From Labilithrix luteola (lineage in GTDB: Bacteria > Myxococcota_A > Polyangia > Polyangiales > Polyangiaceae): a stretch of DNA of 64,000 nucleotides. The notes beneath the pieces are model-generated. The model ran no database searches and was not told the origin of the DNA. It saw only the letters and a program-made list of their open reading frames with translations. The DNA lies in assembly GCF_001263205.1 (NCBI RefSeq), contig NZ_CP012333.1, positions 9,405,501-9,469,500 on the forward strand, given 5' to 3'. This document shows, piece by piece, positions 36,671 to 44,882 of this stretch. Numbering within the stretch: position 1 is the first letter of the stretch; each line of letters opens with the position of its first letter. The position numbers and the translations under genes are program-made.

Positions 36671-37243
36671 ATGAGCAACGACGACGTGGCGCGCGTCTCG
36701 GCGAGGGCGCGCGCGCTGAGTGACCTGATACACGAGTGGACCGCCGACGCGCGGACCGATGCCGACGCGCACGCGATCGAAGCGCTGCGAGCGGTTGAGG
36801 CGTGCCTACTGAGTGCCGACGAGGACGGCTTCGCGAAGCTCGGTGAGGCCGCGCGCGCCGTGCTGAACGCGAAGACATCAGAGGCACACCGCACACTCGA
36901 TCGGCGTGCTCGAGCCGCCTGCGAGACGATCGCGAAGTACGCCCGAGGCGAGGCGCCGAAAGACGCCGTAACGCGCGCCGTTCTCGCGGTCGTCGCCATG
37001 CTCTCGCAGCATCCGGACGCCTTCCCCGCCGACCACGAGCGCGCATCCGCCGCGGTCGAGATCGCGCTCATCGACTGCGCCGCTCGCGGCACGTCGCCGA
37101 TGGGTCGGGTGCTCCGAGCGTGGGGTTGTGACGAGCGCGCCACCGGCACCGCGCTGCGGAACGTTCAGCGTGAAAGCAAGGGCCGGCGACAGAAAATAAA
37201 ATGTGTCGCGGTCGATAGGGACGACGAGCCGAGCGATGGATGA
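36671..37243 (+). CDS. Helical hypothetical element protein
   Basis: 190 residues from an ATG with GAGG six bases upstream. Ala-rich helices throughout (VSARARALSDLIHEWTADAR; EDGFAKLGEAARAVLNAKT; AVTRAVLAVVAMLSQHPD), then a basic end (ESKGRRQKIKC). No family. It overlaps the start of the small HTH gene. Confidence 0.6.
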   Translation: MSNDDVARVSARARALSDLIHEWTADARTDADAHAIEALRAVEACLLSADEDGFAKLGEAARAVLNAKTSEAHRTLDRRARAACETIAKYARGEAPKDAVTRAVLAVVAMLSQHPDAFPADHERASAAVEIALIDCAARGTSPMGRVLRAWGCDERATGTALRNVQRESKGRRQKIKCVAVDRDDEPSDG

Positions 37244-37481
37244 TGCGTGCATGGCGCACACGATCCTCATCGCGAACCAACTCGCCAAGCTCGCCTCGGT
37301 CAGTCGTCAGACCGCGATCAAGGCAATCGCCTTCGGCCTCGAATCGGTCTGCGAGCAGCCGGCCCAGCGCATCGCGGAAGCCGCGCGCGTGCTCGGTCTC
37401 GAGTTGCCCCGTCCCCCGACCGCCGCTGAGCGCCTCGCTGAGCTCGTGGCGATCACCCATTCCCAGCTGGCCCACGGCTGA
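37236..37481 (+). CDS. Small HTH regulator
   Basis: About 81 residues; an inner ATG at 37251 is an alternative start. ILIANQLAKLASVSRQTAIK followed by AIAFGLESVCEQPAQRIAEA is a Cro/LacI-like HTH with SRQTAIKAI as the recognition helix. A linker with LPRPPTAAERLAELV follows. Likely a DNA-binding regulator for the adjoining replication operon. The start overlaps the previous gene. Confidence 0.6.
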   Translation: MDDACMAHTILIANQLAKLASVSRQTAIKAIAFGLESVCEQPAQRIAEAARVLGLELPRPPTAAERLAELVAITHSQLAHG

Positions 37482-37521
37482 AAAGCGAAACGCCGCGATC
37501 CCCGACAGGACCGCGGCGTCA

Positions 37522-37833
37522 ATGAACCCGGAAGAACACATGCAGCCTACCGCAAAGCAGCCGGAAGTCCAGCGCTACACGCCCGTCCTGTCGACGATGC
37601 GCGGCGAGCTCGAAGAGGCGCGGCGTCTGCTCGCCGTCGCCGGCTTCGAACGACTCGAGATCGATCTCCTCGTGCCGATGGCGCCGCTCTTCGACATCGA
37701 GTGCGCGCTTGGCGCTGGTGACGTCGCTGGCGCGCACGGCCGTCTCGCCGAGCTCGCCGAGCTCGTCCCTCACGTCCTCACGTTCGCCCGGTCGGCGCGG
37801 GATGTGCGGCGCGACCTGGAGTGCTTGGGATGA
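37522..37833 (+). CDS. Small helical element protein
   Basis: 103 residues (a second ATG at 37540 follows GGAAG). YTPVLSTMRGELEEARRLLA, then FDIECALGAGDVAGAHGRLA, mostly helix. Its stop overlaps the initiator start (ATGA), so it belongs to the replication operon. Function unknown. Confidence 0.55.
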   Translation: MNPEEHMQPTAKQPEVQRYTPVLSTMRGELEEARRLLAVAGFERLEIDLLVPMAPLFDIECALGAGDVAGAHGRLAELAELVPHVLTFARSARDVRRDLECLG

Positions 37834-39116
37834 CCACGCTCGATCTGCTCTTCGCCGTCCGTGACCTGAAGGACGATCGTCTGCGCGCGGTCCACCGCTC
37901 GGTGCTGGTCGGGATCCTGATGTTCTGGAACAAGCGGATCAACGCCTACGACCCGACGACGCAGCAGATCGCCGACGCCATGGGCCTTGGGCGCTCGTCC
38001 GTGCATCGGACGATCACCGAGCTTCGGCAGTGGGGAGTGCTGCGCGTGACGATTCGCGGCGCCCACCGCAGCTCCCTTTACGAGCTCGTGGTCTCCGGTC
38101 GGAATTCGCTGCACGCCGAAGACCATTCAGCCGCCCAAGCCCCAGACCTCTCGGAGCGAGACCTCTCGGAGCAAGAGGTCTCGGAGCGAGAGGCTAGACC
38201 TCTCGGAGCGAGAGAGGTGACCTCTCGGAGCGAGAGGCTAGACCTCTCGGAGCGGGACCCTCTGAGGATCTCTTCTGAAGATCTCTTCCTGAGGATCTCT
38301 CCTGAGGACAAACAAACAGACGTCGCTGACGCTCCGGTGTTCGTGGTCGAACCGGCCAAGGTCGAGACCGAGAAGCCGGAGAAGCCGAAAGCCGAGAAGA
38401 GCGCCAAGGCGAAGCCGACCAGGGCCCAGGCGAGACGCGACGAGAAGGCCGCATCCCAGGCCGCCTACCGAAAGGCGTTCGAGGAGGCGAGGCTCGAGGT
38501 GAGGCAAACGCTTGTCGGTGAGCTGGCGCCCATCAAACCGGCGCACGTCGCCGCCAACGATGCCGATTGTGGCGCCGCTACTGGGTCACCAAGCGCGTTT
38601 CAGTCGACGAAGCATCACGAAGCTGTCCAGACGCCCGCGGCGAGCCCTGAAGCGTTCCAGCTCGTGACGTCCGAAGGCGCCGACCCGAAGACTCCCAGGC
38701 CCGAGCGCGAGGTCTTCGAATACTGGCTCGCCGGCTGGCGTCGCGTCGTGAACGGCACGCGCCCGCCGGTCTTCAGCGATGGCCGACGTAAGAAGATCCA
38801 ATCACGGATTCGTGAGGGTTACTCCGTCGCCGATCTGAAGCTCGCGTGTGACGGCCTCTGGGCCGACTCCTGGTACGTCGAGAAGCAACAGCACGACATC
38901 GATCTGGTCTGTCGCGACGCGGTGCACGTGGATCGCTTCATGGCGAAGGCGCCGCCGCCCCCGATCGTCGAGCCGCCGCCGATCGAGTACGGCCCGCCCG
39001 TGGTCGGCCCCGAACTCGCCGTGTGGCTCGAAAAGCTCCGCGCAACCTTGCCTGACGAGCCGGTCGATCCGTGGCTCGTCGATCTCACCGCCTACCCAGA
39101 AGCCGAGGCCTCATGA
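37830..39116 (+). CDS. Replication initiator-like protein with N-terminal winged HTH
   Basis: 428 residues. A winged HTH of the phage-replisome type covers about 20-90: VHRSVLVGILMFWNKRINAY, QQIADAMGLGRSSVHRTITE, LRQWGVLRVTIRG. A repeated acidic stretch (LSERDLSEQEVSERE; about 106-145) is encoded by a DNA repeat array that looks like origin iterons. A Lys/Ala/Glu-rich linker follows, then a C-terminal domain (EVFEYWLAGWRRVVNGTRPP; LKLACDGLWADSWYV) of the kind that often contacts helicase. It is directly followed by dnaB with an ATGA overlap, as in lambda O/P or P22 18/12. Initiator function is inferred from layout. Confidence 0.7.
   Translation: MTTLDLLFAVRDLKDDRLRAVHRSVLVGILMFWNKRINAYDPTTQQIADAMGLGRSSVHRTITELRQWGVLRVTIRGAHRSSLYELVVSGRNSLHAEDHSAAQAPDLSERDLSEQEVSEREARPLGAREVTSRSERLDLSERDPLRISSEDLFLRISPEDKQTDVADAPVFVVEPAKVETEKPEKPKAEKSAKAKPTRAQARRDEKAASQAAYRKAFEEARLEVRQTLVGELAPIKPAHVAANDADCGAATGSPSAFQSTKHHEAVQTPAASPEAFQLVTSEGADPKTPRPEREVFEYWLAGWRRVVNGTRPPVFSDGRRKKIQSRIREGYSVADLKLACDGLWADSWYVEKQQHDIDLVCRDAVHVDRFMAKAPPPPIVEPPPIEYGPPVVGPELAVWLEKLRATLPDEPVDPWLVDLTAYPEAEAS
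38146..38310. repeat. Iteron array and 13-mer repeats inside the initiator gene (candidate replication origin)
   Basis: Six copies of an ACCTCTCGGAGCGAGA-like unit start near 38146, 38161, 38177, 38198, 38220 and 38242. Each carries a near-palindromic core CTCTCG-GAG-CGAGAG. Directly after them come tandem 13-mers CTGARGATCTCTY at 38262, 38275 and 38289, plus a partial at 38302, then an A-rich stretch (ACAAACAAACAGA). Iterons followed by a low-melting 13-mer block inside the initiator coding region match the plan of lambda ori in gene O; GATCTCTT also resembles the E. coli oriC 13-mer start GATCTNTT. Confidence 0.7.
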
Positions 39117-40546
39117 ACGCACCGCACTTGCACGTGGTACCCGACGATCGAGACGACGCCGGAGCCGGCCGACTGCCGCCGCATGATCTCGCTGCCGAGG
39201 AGGCCGTGATCTCCGCGGTGCTGCTCGACCCCGATGCGCTCCCGCGTGTCGACTTTCTCGAGCACGGGCACTTCTTCAGCGAGAAGCATCGCCGGATCTT
39301 CGAAGCCGCTCGGAACGTGAAGGCCAAGGGCCTGGTCGTCGACACGACGACGGTGGCGACGGAGCTCAAAGACAGCGGACGGCTCGCCCAAGTCGGTGGG
39401 TCCGCCGGCATCCTCGAGCTACTCGACGCGAGCCCGGCCGTGGCCAACGTGCGCGACCACGGTGTGATCGTGTTCGACCGCTGGCGGCTCCGCGCTGGAC
39501 AGAACCTCGCCCGTCGAATCATGGCGACGGCCTACGAGACGCCGGACGCGCAGGACTACCTCGATCGCGCTCACGCCGCGTTCGTCGGTCTCGCACGGCA
39601 GCAAGCCGGCAAGAAGGTCGAGACGAACGCGGAGAGCATCCGACGAGCGATCGAGGAGATGCGCCAAGCGGCGGTCGATGGGACCGACCCCAAGCGCCCG
39701 CGCGGCATCCTGACCGGGATCGCCCCGCTCGACGCGATGACGAACGGGCTACAGCTCGGGACCAAGACGACCGTGGTCTCGAAGCCGGGCGGGGGAAAAT
39801 CGGTCTTCGGTCTCCAGGTCTCGACGCACGCCGCGCGGTCTGGCGTGGGCGTGATCCTCTTCTCGACCGAGATGAGCAAAGACGAGCTCGTGGATCGGCA
39901 GCTCGCGAGCGTGGCCGAGGTCGACTCCCGACGCATCGCGCTCGCACGGCAGAAGCCGACCTACACGCCGGCTGAGTGGTCGCGAATCACGCAGAGCACG
40001 GCGGACCTGTTCCAGGCGGTGAAGGGCCGGCTCGTCATTCACGACGATCCCAACGTCACGGTCGAGGACGTCTGCACGCGCGCACGAGCGTACGCCGACG
40101 AGCTCGCCGCGAAGGGCGTTCCGCTGGGCCTCGTCGTGGTCGACTACGTCCAGCGATTGCAGCCGTCTGCGAAGTTCGACGGCAAGCGGAACTCCACCAA
40201 GACCGAGGCCGTATCGCACGCGACCATCGCGCTTCGAAACCTCGCCGAGGAATTGGGCGTGGCCGTTGTCGAGCTCGCGCAGGAGAAGAACCTCGGTCAC
40301 GCGAATGGCAAGCCGAAGAAGCCGGAGATGGGCGACGCCGCGGAGTCGTTCCAGATCGAACGCGAAAGCCACCTCGTCATGTACTTGTGGCGACCGAACG
40401 ATCGCGACCGGGAGAACGTCAAAGGCCTGGTCGTGAAGAACCGGCGCGGCGAGACCGGCGAGATCGATCTCGTATTCGAAGGGCAGTTCGCGCGCTTCCG
40501 CGCGGCCACGTACGGCGACGCCTTTTCAGGGTCGCGGGCCACATGA
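39113..40546 (+). CDS. dnaB: Replicative DNA helicase (DnaB family)
   Basis: 477 residues. The N-terminal primase-interaction domain starts PHDLAAEEAVISAVLLDPDA. The RecA core has Walker A SKPGGGKSVFG (about 223-233), FSTEMSKDELVDRQLAS, the Walker B region LGLVVVDYVQRLQP, and a sensor region ERESHLVMYLWR. It unwinds DNA 5'-3' as a hexamer at the fork. It is the element's own copy, coupled to the initiator gene by an ATGA overlap. Confidence 0.92.
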   Translation: MNAPHLHVVPDDRDDAGAGRLPPHDLAAEEAVISAVLLDPDALPRVDFLEHGHFFSEKHRRIFEAARNVKAKGLVVDTTTVATELKDSGRLAQVGGSAGILELLDASPAVANVRDHGVIVFDRWRLRAGQNLARRIMATAYETPDAQDYLDRAHAAFVGLARQQAGKKVETNAESIRRAIEEMRQAAVDGTDPKRPRGILTGIAPLDAMTNGLQLGTKTTVVSKPGGGKSVFGLQVSTHAARSGVGVILFSTEMSKDELVDRQLASVAEVDSRRIALARQKPTYTPAEWSRITQSTADLFQAVKGRLVIHDDPNVTVEDVCTRARAYADELAAKGVPLGLVVVDYVQRLQPSAKFDGKRNSTKTEAVSHATIALRNLAEELGVAVVELAQEKNLGHANGKPKKPEMGDAAESFQIERESHLVMYLWRPNDRDRENVKGLVVKNRRGETGEIDLVFEGQFARFRAATYGDAFSGSRAT

Positions 40547-40674
40547 AGCGGCTGATGCGGCTCGGCTACTCGCGACGTGCCGCCGAGCGCTGGCTGGCCC
40601 GGCGTGAGGAGGACATCGCCGCCCGCATCGTGCGCCGTCCTGGCAAGCCGGCGGGGAGGACGCGGCCGCGATGA
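40543..40674 (+). CDS. Very small basic protein in the replication operon
   Basis: 43 residues starting at an ATGA overlap with dnaB and ending at an ATGA overlap with the next gene. It reads MKRLMRLGYSRRAAERWLAR, Arg-rich and helical. Overlap on both sides is the main evidence that it is translated. Confidence 0.5.
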   Translation: MKRLMRLGYSRRAAERWLARREEDIAARIVRRPGKPAGRTRPR

Positions 40675-40886
40675 GTACTTCGGAAGTACGCATCGAAGAA
40701 ACGCCGGCAAATCCTGAGGGGGGAATTTCCGCCCTCACCGCGAAGCGCACGTCGGACGAGCCGAGGTGGCTCGTCATGCTCCAGGGCTTCCGCGGTGGCG
40801 GCGAGACGTTGCGCGTTGTCGAGGTGATGCACCGGCGTGGCGGGGCGTCAGGTGGCGGGGCGAGCAGGCGCCACCCCGGGGCCTGA
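40671..40886 (+). CDS. Small hypothetical protein at the end of the replication operon
   Basis: 71 residues, start overlapping the previous stop. EEPRWLVMLQG-type middle (DEPRWLVMLQGFRGGGETL), then Gly/Arg-rich. An imperfect palindrome (GAGGGGGGAATTTCCGCCC, near 40717) lies inside the coding sequence. No family recognised. Confidence 0.45.
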   Translation: MSTSEVRIEETPANPEGGISALTAKRTSDEPRWLVMLQGFRGGGETLRVVEVMHRRGGASGGGASRRHPGA

Positions 40887-40957
40887 CAGGAAAAGGGCAA
40901 GGGGGGTGCATGGCGGGGCTACCTCAGATTTTGTGCGCGCAAACCTGAAATCAAGCC

Positions 40958-41033
40958 GTTCACCGCCCGACAGTGAACGACGGTTCACACCATTTACGGT
41001 TTCGCGTTCACCCGACTTAGAGCGGGCGTTCAC
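40958..41033. promoter_or_regulatory. Array of GTTCAC half-sites upstream of the HTH repressor
   Basis: GTTCAC occurs at 40958, 40983, 41006 and 41028 and inverted (GTGAAC) at 40973. The 40973-40988 pair makes a perfect inverted repeat GTGAAC-GACG-GTTCAC. Spacing of the same-strand copies is 22-25 bp, about two helix turns. The array ends 14 bp before the HTH gene, like phage repressor operator sets. Confidence 0.65.
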
Positions 41034-41046
41034 CAGGAGGACAGGC

Positions 41047-41574
41047 ATGGGCAAGGACACTTCGAGCGTTGAGTTTTCGAGCGAGGGGCAACGGCTGCTT
41101 GTGGCGGCCATTCTTCGGGAACGAATCGGCCCCTCGCGTGGCTCGCAGCTCCTGCATGGGAAGGGCAGCGCCGCGGAGGTGGCCGAGCGCCTTGGCGTCG
41201 GAAAGACGTACGCGCACTACCTCATGACGGGCGAGCGAGTGCCAACGATCGAGCGCGCGGAGGAGATCGCCGCGGAGTTCGCGATCGCGCCGTGGACGTG
41301 GACCGAGGAGCCGTGGACTCGCGACTCGTCCGGCAAGTGGGGTCCGCCTGATCCGCTCGACGACGACCAGGGCGACGAGCCCGAGGTCGCCGTTCTTCCT
41401 GCGGATGGCTCTCTGCTCTCCCCCTGGCTCCTGCGCTTGATCCGCGACGGCGTGACCGGCATCGACCACGACGACGACGAGACCGAGCGCACCGCGTCGG
41501 TGATTGCGGCAACCCTCGTGGCACACCCCGCGATGCTCGGGGACGTGCTCGCCGCGCTGGCGAAGTACGCGTGA
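41047..41574 (+). CDS. HTH-domain regulator, likely element repressor
   Basis: 175 residues from an ATG with AGGAGG six bases upstream. The HTH spans about 33-62: SAAEVAERLGVGKTYAHYLM then TGERVPTIERAEEIA, an XRE-like fold. The C-terminal half is acidic (DPLDDDQGDEPEVAV) with helices. It lies directly below a set of GTTCAC operators. A role as immunity or maintenance repressor is inferred from position. Confidence 0.7.
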   Translation: MGKDTSSVEFSSEGQRLLVAAILRERIGPSRGSQLLHGKGSAAEVAERLGVGKTYAHYLMTGERVPTIERAEEIAAEFAIAPWTWTEEPWTRDSSGKWGPPDPLDDDQGDEPEVAVLPADGSLLSPWLLRLIRDGVTGIDHDDDETERTASVIAATLVAHPAMLGDVLAALAKYA

Positions 41575-41581
41575 GCGTCAC

Positions 41582-41635
41582 CTTCTTTTGTTGGGCGCTC
41601 AGGGTCGAGCGCTGACGACTTCTTTTGTTGAGCGC
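41582..41635. repeat. Direct repeat in the intergenic region
   Basis: A 17-bp unit CTTCTTTTGTTGRGCGC occurs at 41582-41598 and 41619-41635 with one mismatch. Between them GCGCTC...GAGCGC can pair. Possibly a regulator site for the downstream operon. Confidence 0.5.
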
Positions 41636-41662
41636 CCAAGGTTGAAGGAGGACCGCTAGGAA

Positions 41663-41851
41663 ATGATCCCCCCGCCCGTCACACCGCCGTCCACGCCGAC
41701 GTTCACCGAGACCGAAATTCGAGTCGCGGCGGACGAGCACCACGTCCATTACGACACGATCGTGAAGGCGCTCGCGGGCCTGCCGGTTCGCGGCTCCGCT
41801 GGCGTCCGCGCGTCCGCCGCCGTCGCCGCGCTTCGAGGGAAGGTCGCTTGA
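41663..41851 (+). CDS. Small HTH-like protein
   Basis: 62 residues with GAAGGAGG upstream. FTETEIRVAADEHHVHYDTI then VKALAGLPVRGSAGVRASAA is compatible with a single HTH in which HYDTIVKAL is the recognition helix, as in small phage DNA-binding proteins. It heads an overlapping gene chain up to 42923. Confidence 0.5.
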   Translation: MIPPPVTPPSTPTFTETEIRVAADEHHVHYDTIVKALAGLPVRGSAGVRASAAVAALRGKVA

Positions 41852-42174
41852 GTGAATATCGAGATCTGTGCGCCTCCGGCGGGTTCGTCTCGCTCGATGG
41901 CTGCCAGCACATGCCCGAGTGCAGCGACCGCCGAGATCCGGAATCGCTGCTGATCGCAGCCGAGGAAGAACGCGAAGAGCACGCTCGCCTCTCCACGATG
42001 GCCGCGCAGCTCACGTTTCCCGAAATCCTATCGATCCAGCTCGATCGCGCACGCTTCTCCGTCGCTTGGATCGCGATGGCTCTGGAGGCCACTCAAGAAG
42101 AGGCCGCCGAGGTCATCGCGCGAGCGAAGGCAAAACTCTCACCCCAACACCAAACGCAGGAATTGACCCAATGA
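41848..42174 (+). CDS. Small hypothetical protein with TTG start
   Basis: 108 residues from a TTG overlapping the previous stop (TTGA). It reads CASGGFVSLDGCQHMPECSD with a Cys/His group, then helices (ESLLIAAEEEREEHARLSTM). An HTH-like end (AWIAMALEATQEEAAEVIAR) may bind DNA. Overlaps the next gene by ATGA. Confidence 0.5.
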   Translation: MSEYRDLCASGGFVSLDGCQHMPECSDRRDPESLLIAAEEEREEHARLSTMAAQLTFPEILSIQLDRARFSVAWIAMALEATQEEAAEVIARAKAKLSPQHQTQELTQ

Positions 42175-42923
42175 CCGACAAGATGACCAAAGCCCTCGAG
42201 AACTTCGACACCGCGCAATCCAAGGCAAGCGCTGCGCAGACTGCACGGGATGCCGCCGTTGCCGAGTACGTTCGCAATCCCAGCGACGCGACCTCCGACG
42301 CGGCGCGCACGGCGATGCGATCCGTCGACGATGCGCAGCGTGATCTCGAACTCGCTACGGCCTTACGAGATGCGGTCGTCAGCGAGGCGCGCGCCGCGGA
42401 GCTTGCGGCAGTGAGGGCGGAGCTCGCAAAGCGCGAGGCGGCATTCAATCCGATCGACATGCTCACCGACTCCGATCGCGAGCTGGCTGTGGAGATCGGT
42501 CTTCTCAGTGATCGCCTTCACTCGAGCCTCGTCGCCAAGCAGTCGGCAATCTTCGCCGAACATGACGCGATCAACGAACTTCGTCGACGAACCGGAATCC
42601 CGATGAGCAATCGTCCGTCTGACCAAACAGACGCTGCCGCTCGCGAGTGTGCGCGTCTCGCCTGGGCCGCGCAGAGCGGGAGCGATTGGAAAAGCGGAGT
42701 CGGCTTCTTCGTGCCACCCATGTTCGCCGCCTCCGTCGCCGGCGGCACGAGCTGGAACGACGTTCGGCAGAACGTTGGCGAGCTCGCCGATGCGCTCGTC
42801 GCTCGTGTCGAGGCGCGCCGCTCGGCTCCGGCCAAGGCGAGCAAGACGGGCGCCGTCGTCGCCAAGGTCGCAGCGACTACCGGCGTGCTTGCGATGCTCG
42901 GAACGCTTCTGGCGGGAGGCTGA
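42171..42923 (+). CDS. Coiled-coil element protein with C-terminal membrane segment
   Basis: 250 residues. A long Ala/Glu-rich coiled coil covers about 1-90 (ARTAMRSVDDAQRDLELATA). A central helical domain follows, then a C-terminal hydrophobic segment (VAATTGVLAMLGTLLAGG). Located just before the phage protease; may be a virion or assembly protein. No family match. Confidence 0.5.
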   Translation: MTDKMTKALENFDTAQSKASAAQTARDAAVAEYVRNPSDATSDAARTAMRSVDDAQRDLELATALRDAVVSEARAAELAAVRAELAKREAAFNPIDMLTDSDRELAVEIGLLSDRLHSSLVAKQSAIFAEHDAINELRRRTGIPMSNRPSDQTDAAARECARLAWAAQSGSDWKSGVGFFVPPMFAASVAGGTSWNDVRQNVGELADALVARVEARRSAPAKASKTGAVVAKVAATTGVLAMLGTLLAGG

Positions 42924-42925
42924 CC

Positions 42926-43756
42926 ATGAAAAAGCGAATGGCATCGATCCTCAGCGTCTCCTCGGCTCGGTCGCTCGTCGATCGCCTAGGCCCCGGCAAG
43001 GCGCCCACGGCATTCCGAATCTGGGCCGCGGGCGAGAACACTCTCGACGACGGGAAGATCGTGGTCTTCTCCGCGCGGTCGGCGGAGATGCTCCTCAAGG
43101 AGCAGGACGCACGCGGTCGCCTCTACTCCTTCGACTACGACCACCGATCGACGGAGCGGGACGTGTCTCCGGAAGCCGGAGCGGCCGCAGGCTGGCACCG
43201 ACTCGAGGTTCGACGCGACTCGGCCGGCAATCCGGAGCTGTGGGCGACGGCTTGCGATTGGACCGAGGCGGCGCTCACGGGCCTCACGGCGCGCACGCCT
43301 ACGTGGCGGTACTTCTCGCCGACCTTCTTTGTCGATGAGAAGACGGGCGAGATCGTCTCGTACGTCAACTGCGCGATCACGAACAATCCGCTGACGCACG
43401 GCTTGCCGTCGCTCGCGTCCGCCGCCGGCAAGGGGCTTGCGATGGCTCGAGCTCGTATCAAGCTCCTCGCCGCCAAGGCCCGAGCCACGGCCCCCGTCAT
43501 GGCGTCCGCACTCGAGCGGCGCGTGACCAACGCGGAACGCATGCAGGCAGCTCGCGGCAAGCTCGAGGCGTTGACGGCTCGCGCCACGCGCGTGGCGAGC
43601 GACGATGGTGTGGTCGCCGAGATCGATCGCGCCAACCGCGATTGGATGCGGAGCATCGGCAAGGAGGGCCGCGTGACGCGTTCGAGCTGCGTTTCTGTCT
43701 CTGACATCGAGCGCGCGGGGCGGAACGTGCTCCGGACGATTCCGGGGGCGACGTGA
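42926..43756 (+). CDS. Mu gpI-like phage protease/scaffold
   Basis: 276 residues. FDYDHRSTERDVSPEAGAAA then GWHRLEVRRDSAGNPELWAT, RYFSPTFFVDEKTGEIVSY and NCAITNNPLTHGLP are the blocks of the Mu-like prophage I protein: a serine protease that matures capsids, with scaffold sequence at its C-terminus (coiled, Ala/Arg-rich here). No capsid gene follows, so its substrate may come from a helper phage or be lost. Confidence 0.75.
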   Translation: MKKRMASILSVSSARSLVDRLGPGKAPTAFRIWAAGENTLDDGKIVVFSARSAEMLLKEQDARGRLYSFDYDHRSTERDVSPEAGAAAGWHRLEVRRDSAGNPELWATACDWTEAALTGLTARTPTWRYFSPTFFVDEKTGEIVSYVNCAITNNPLTHGLPSLASAAGKGLAMARARIKLLAAKARATAPVMASALERRVTNAERMQAARGKLEALTARATRVASDDGVVAEIDRANRDWMRSIGKEGRVTRSSCVSVSDIERAGRNVLRTIPGAT

Positions 43757-43798
43757 GCGCGCTCTCGACCATCACCCTTTCATGACGGAGTTTGATCG

Positions 43799-44836
43799 AT
43801 GAGTTCCTACAGTGGCAATCCCGCAACCTGGCCCGCGTCGTTCCCGCTTCCCTCGGACTTCACCCCGCCGTCCGCCGCAGTCTTCAATGTGCCGTACGAG
43901 GCGCTTGCCGACCGCACGGCGTGGCTGAAGGCTCAACTCGAGGCTCAGATCGCCGCGACCAACGCGATCCTGACACCGCTCGCAAGCCTCGCCGCTCTGG
44001 CGGCCATCCCCTCTCCGACGAACCGGACGGTTCGCTTCGTCGACAGCTTCGGCTTCTTCATCTTCGATTCGACGAAGAGCGCCGGCGACGCTGACGACCC
44101 GTTCTCCGTGGCGGCCTCGGACGGGACGTCAGGATTGTGGCTCCACGAGCTCTTTGCAACGTTCAACGCCGCCGGCGGCATCCCGCGAATGACCATCGCG
44201 AAGGATCTCATCGTCATGAACCCCGGTTACCCGGTGTTCCAGACGTACCGCTCGTCGGTGAAGTGCCTGTCCCTTCACGACTATCGGATTACGGAGCTGA
44301 ACCAGACACGCTCGAGGTCGGCCAGCTTCGTTCCCTCGTACGCAAGCTCGAGTCTCTTCGGGGGCGGCCCGGCACCTTCGACCGGCGATGCGTCATTCGC
44401 TGACGGGGTCTTTACGTTCAAAAACGCCCCCGGAGCCCCGTTCACTCAGGGGATCTCGATCAACCTCGATCCCTACGTCCACAACGGCGCTCTTCTTTCG
44501 AGCGTCAAGGCTCAGGTTCAAGGCGCCGCGGCGCACGCAGGACTACCGACGTCGCAGGTAAGTGTCGGCGTGTTTCGCAAAGCGAAGTTTACGGCGGGGC
44601 TGACGTCGCTCGTGTCAACGGGCGACTTCGTGACGGATGCCCAGGCAACGACGGCGGCATACCAGACGGCGCACGCGCTCACGCTGACGCCCAACCAAAA
44701 CAACACGATCGACAAGTCGAACTACTCCTACTCGATCCAGATTTGGAACGAGTGGGGAACCAACTCGCTTCTCGGCCTCCAAGTTCTTGGGCTCGAGCTG
44801 ACGCACTCCAACATCCAGGACATGAGGTTCCCGTGA
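43799..44836 (+). CDS. Phage structural (tail- or fibre-associated) protein
   Basis: 345 residues. The opening NVPYEALADRTAWLKAQLEA is typical of phage tail-fibre or baseplate-associated proteins. The remaining part is beta-rich with Ser/Thr/Gly/Asn composition (SLFGGGPAPSTGDASFADGV; NYSYSIQIWNEWG). No signal peptide or membrane segment. Exact virion role not decidable. Confidence 0.6.
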   Translation: MSSYSGNPATWPASFPLPSDFTPPSAAVFNVPYEALADRTAWLKAQLEAQIAATNAILTPLASLAALAAIPSPTNRTVRFVDSFGFFIFDSTKSAGDADDPFSVAASDGTSGLWLHELFATFNAAGGIPRMTIAKDLIVMNPGYPVFQTYRSSVKCLSLHDYRITELNQTRSRSASFVPSYASSSLFGGGPAPSTGDASFADGVFTFKNAPGAPFTQGISINLDPYVHNGALLSSVKAQVQGAAAHAGLPTSQVSVGVFRKAKFTAGLTSLVSTGDFVTDAQATTAAYQTAHALTLTPNQNNTIDKSNYSYSIQIWNEWGTNSLLGLQVLGLELTHSNIQDMRFP

Positions 44837-44882
44837 TCGCGCGGAAGCCCTCTATCCACTGAACATCGAAAGCGAGTGATCC

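Noticed and set aside
38146..38310. Repeats considered as a CRISPR array
   Set aside because: Units are about 16 bp with gaps of 0-7 bp, lie inside an open frame and have no spacers of uniform length; they fit iterons.
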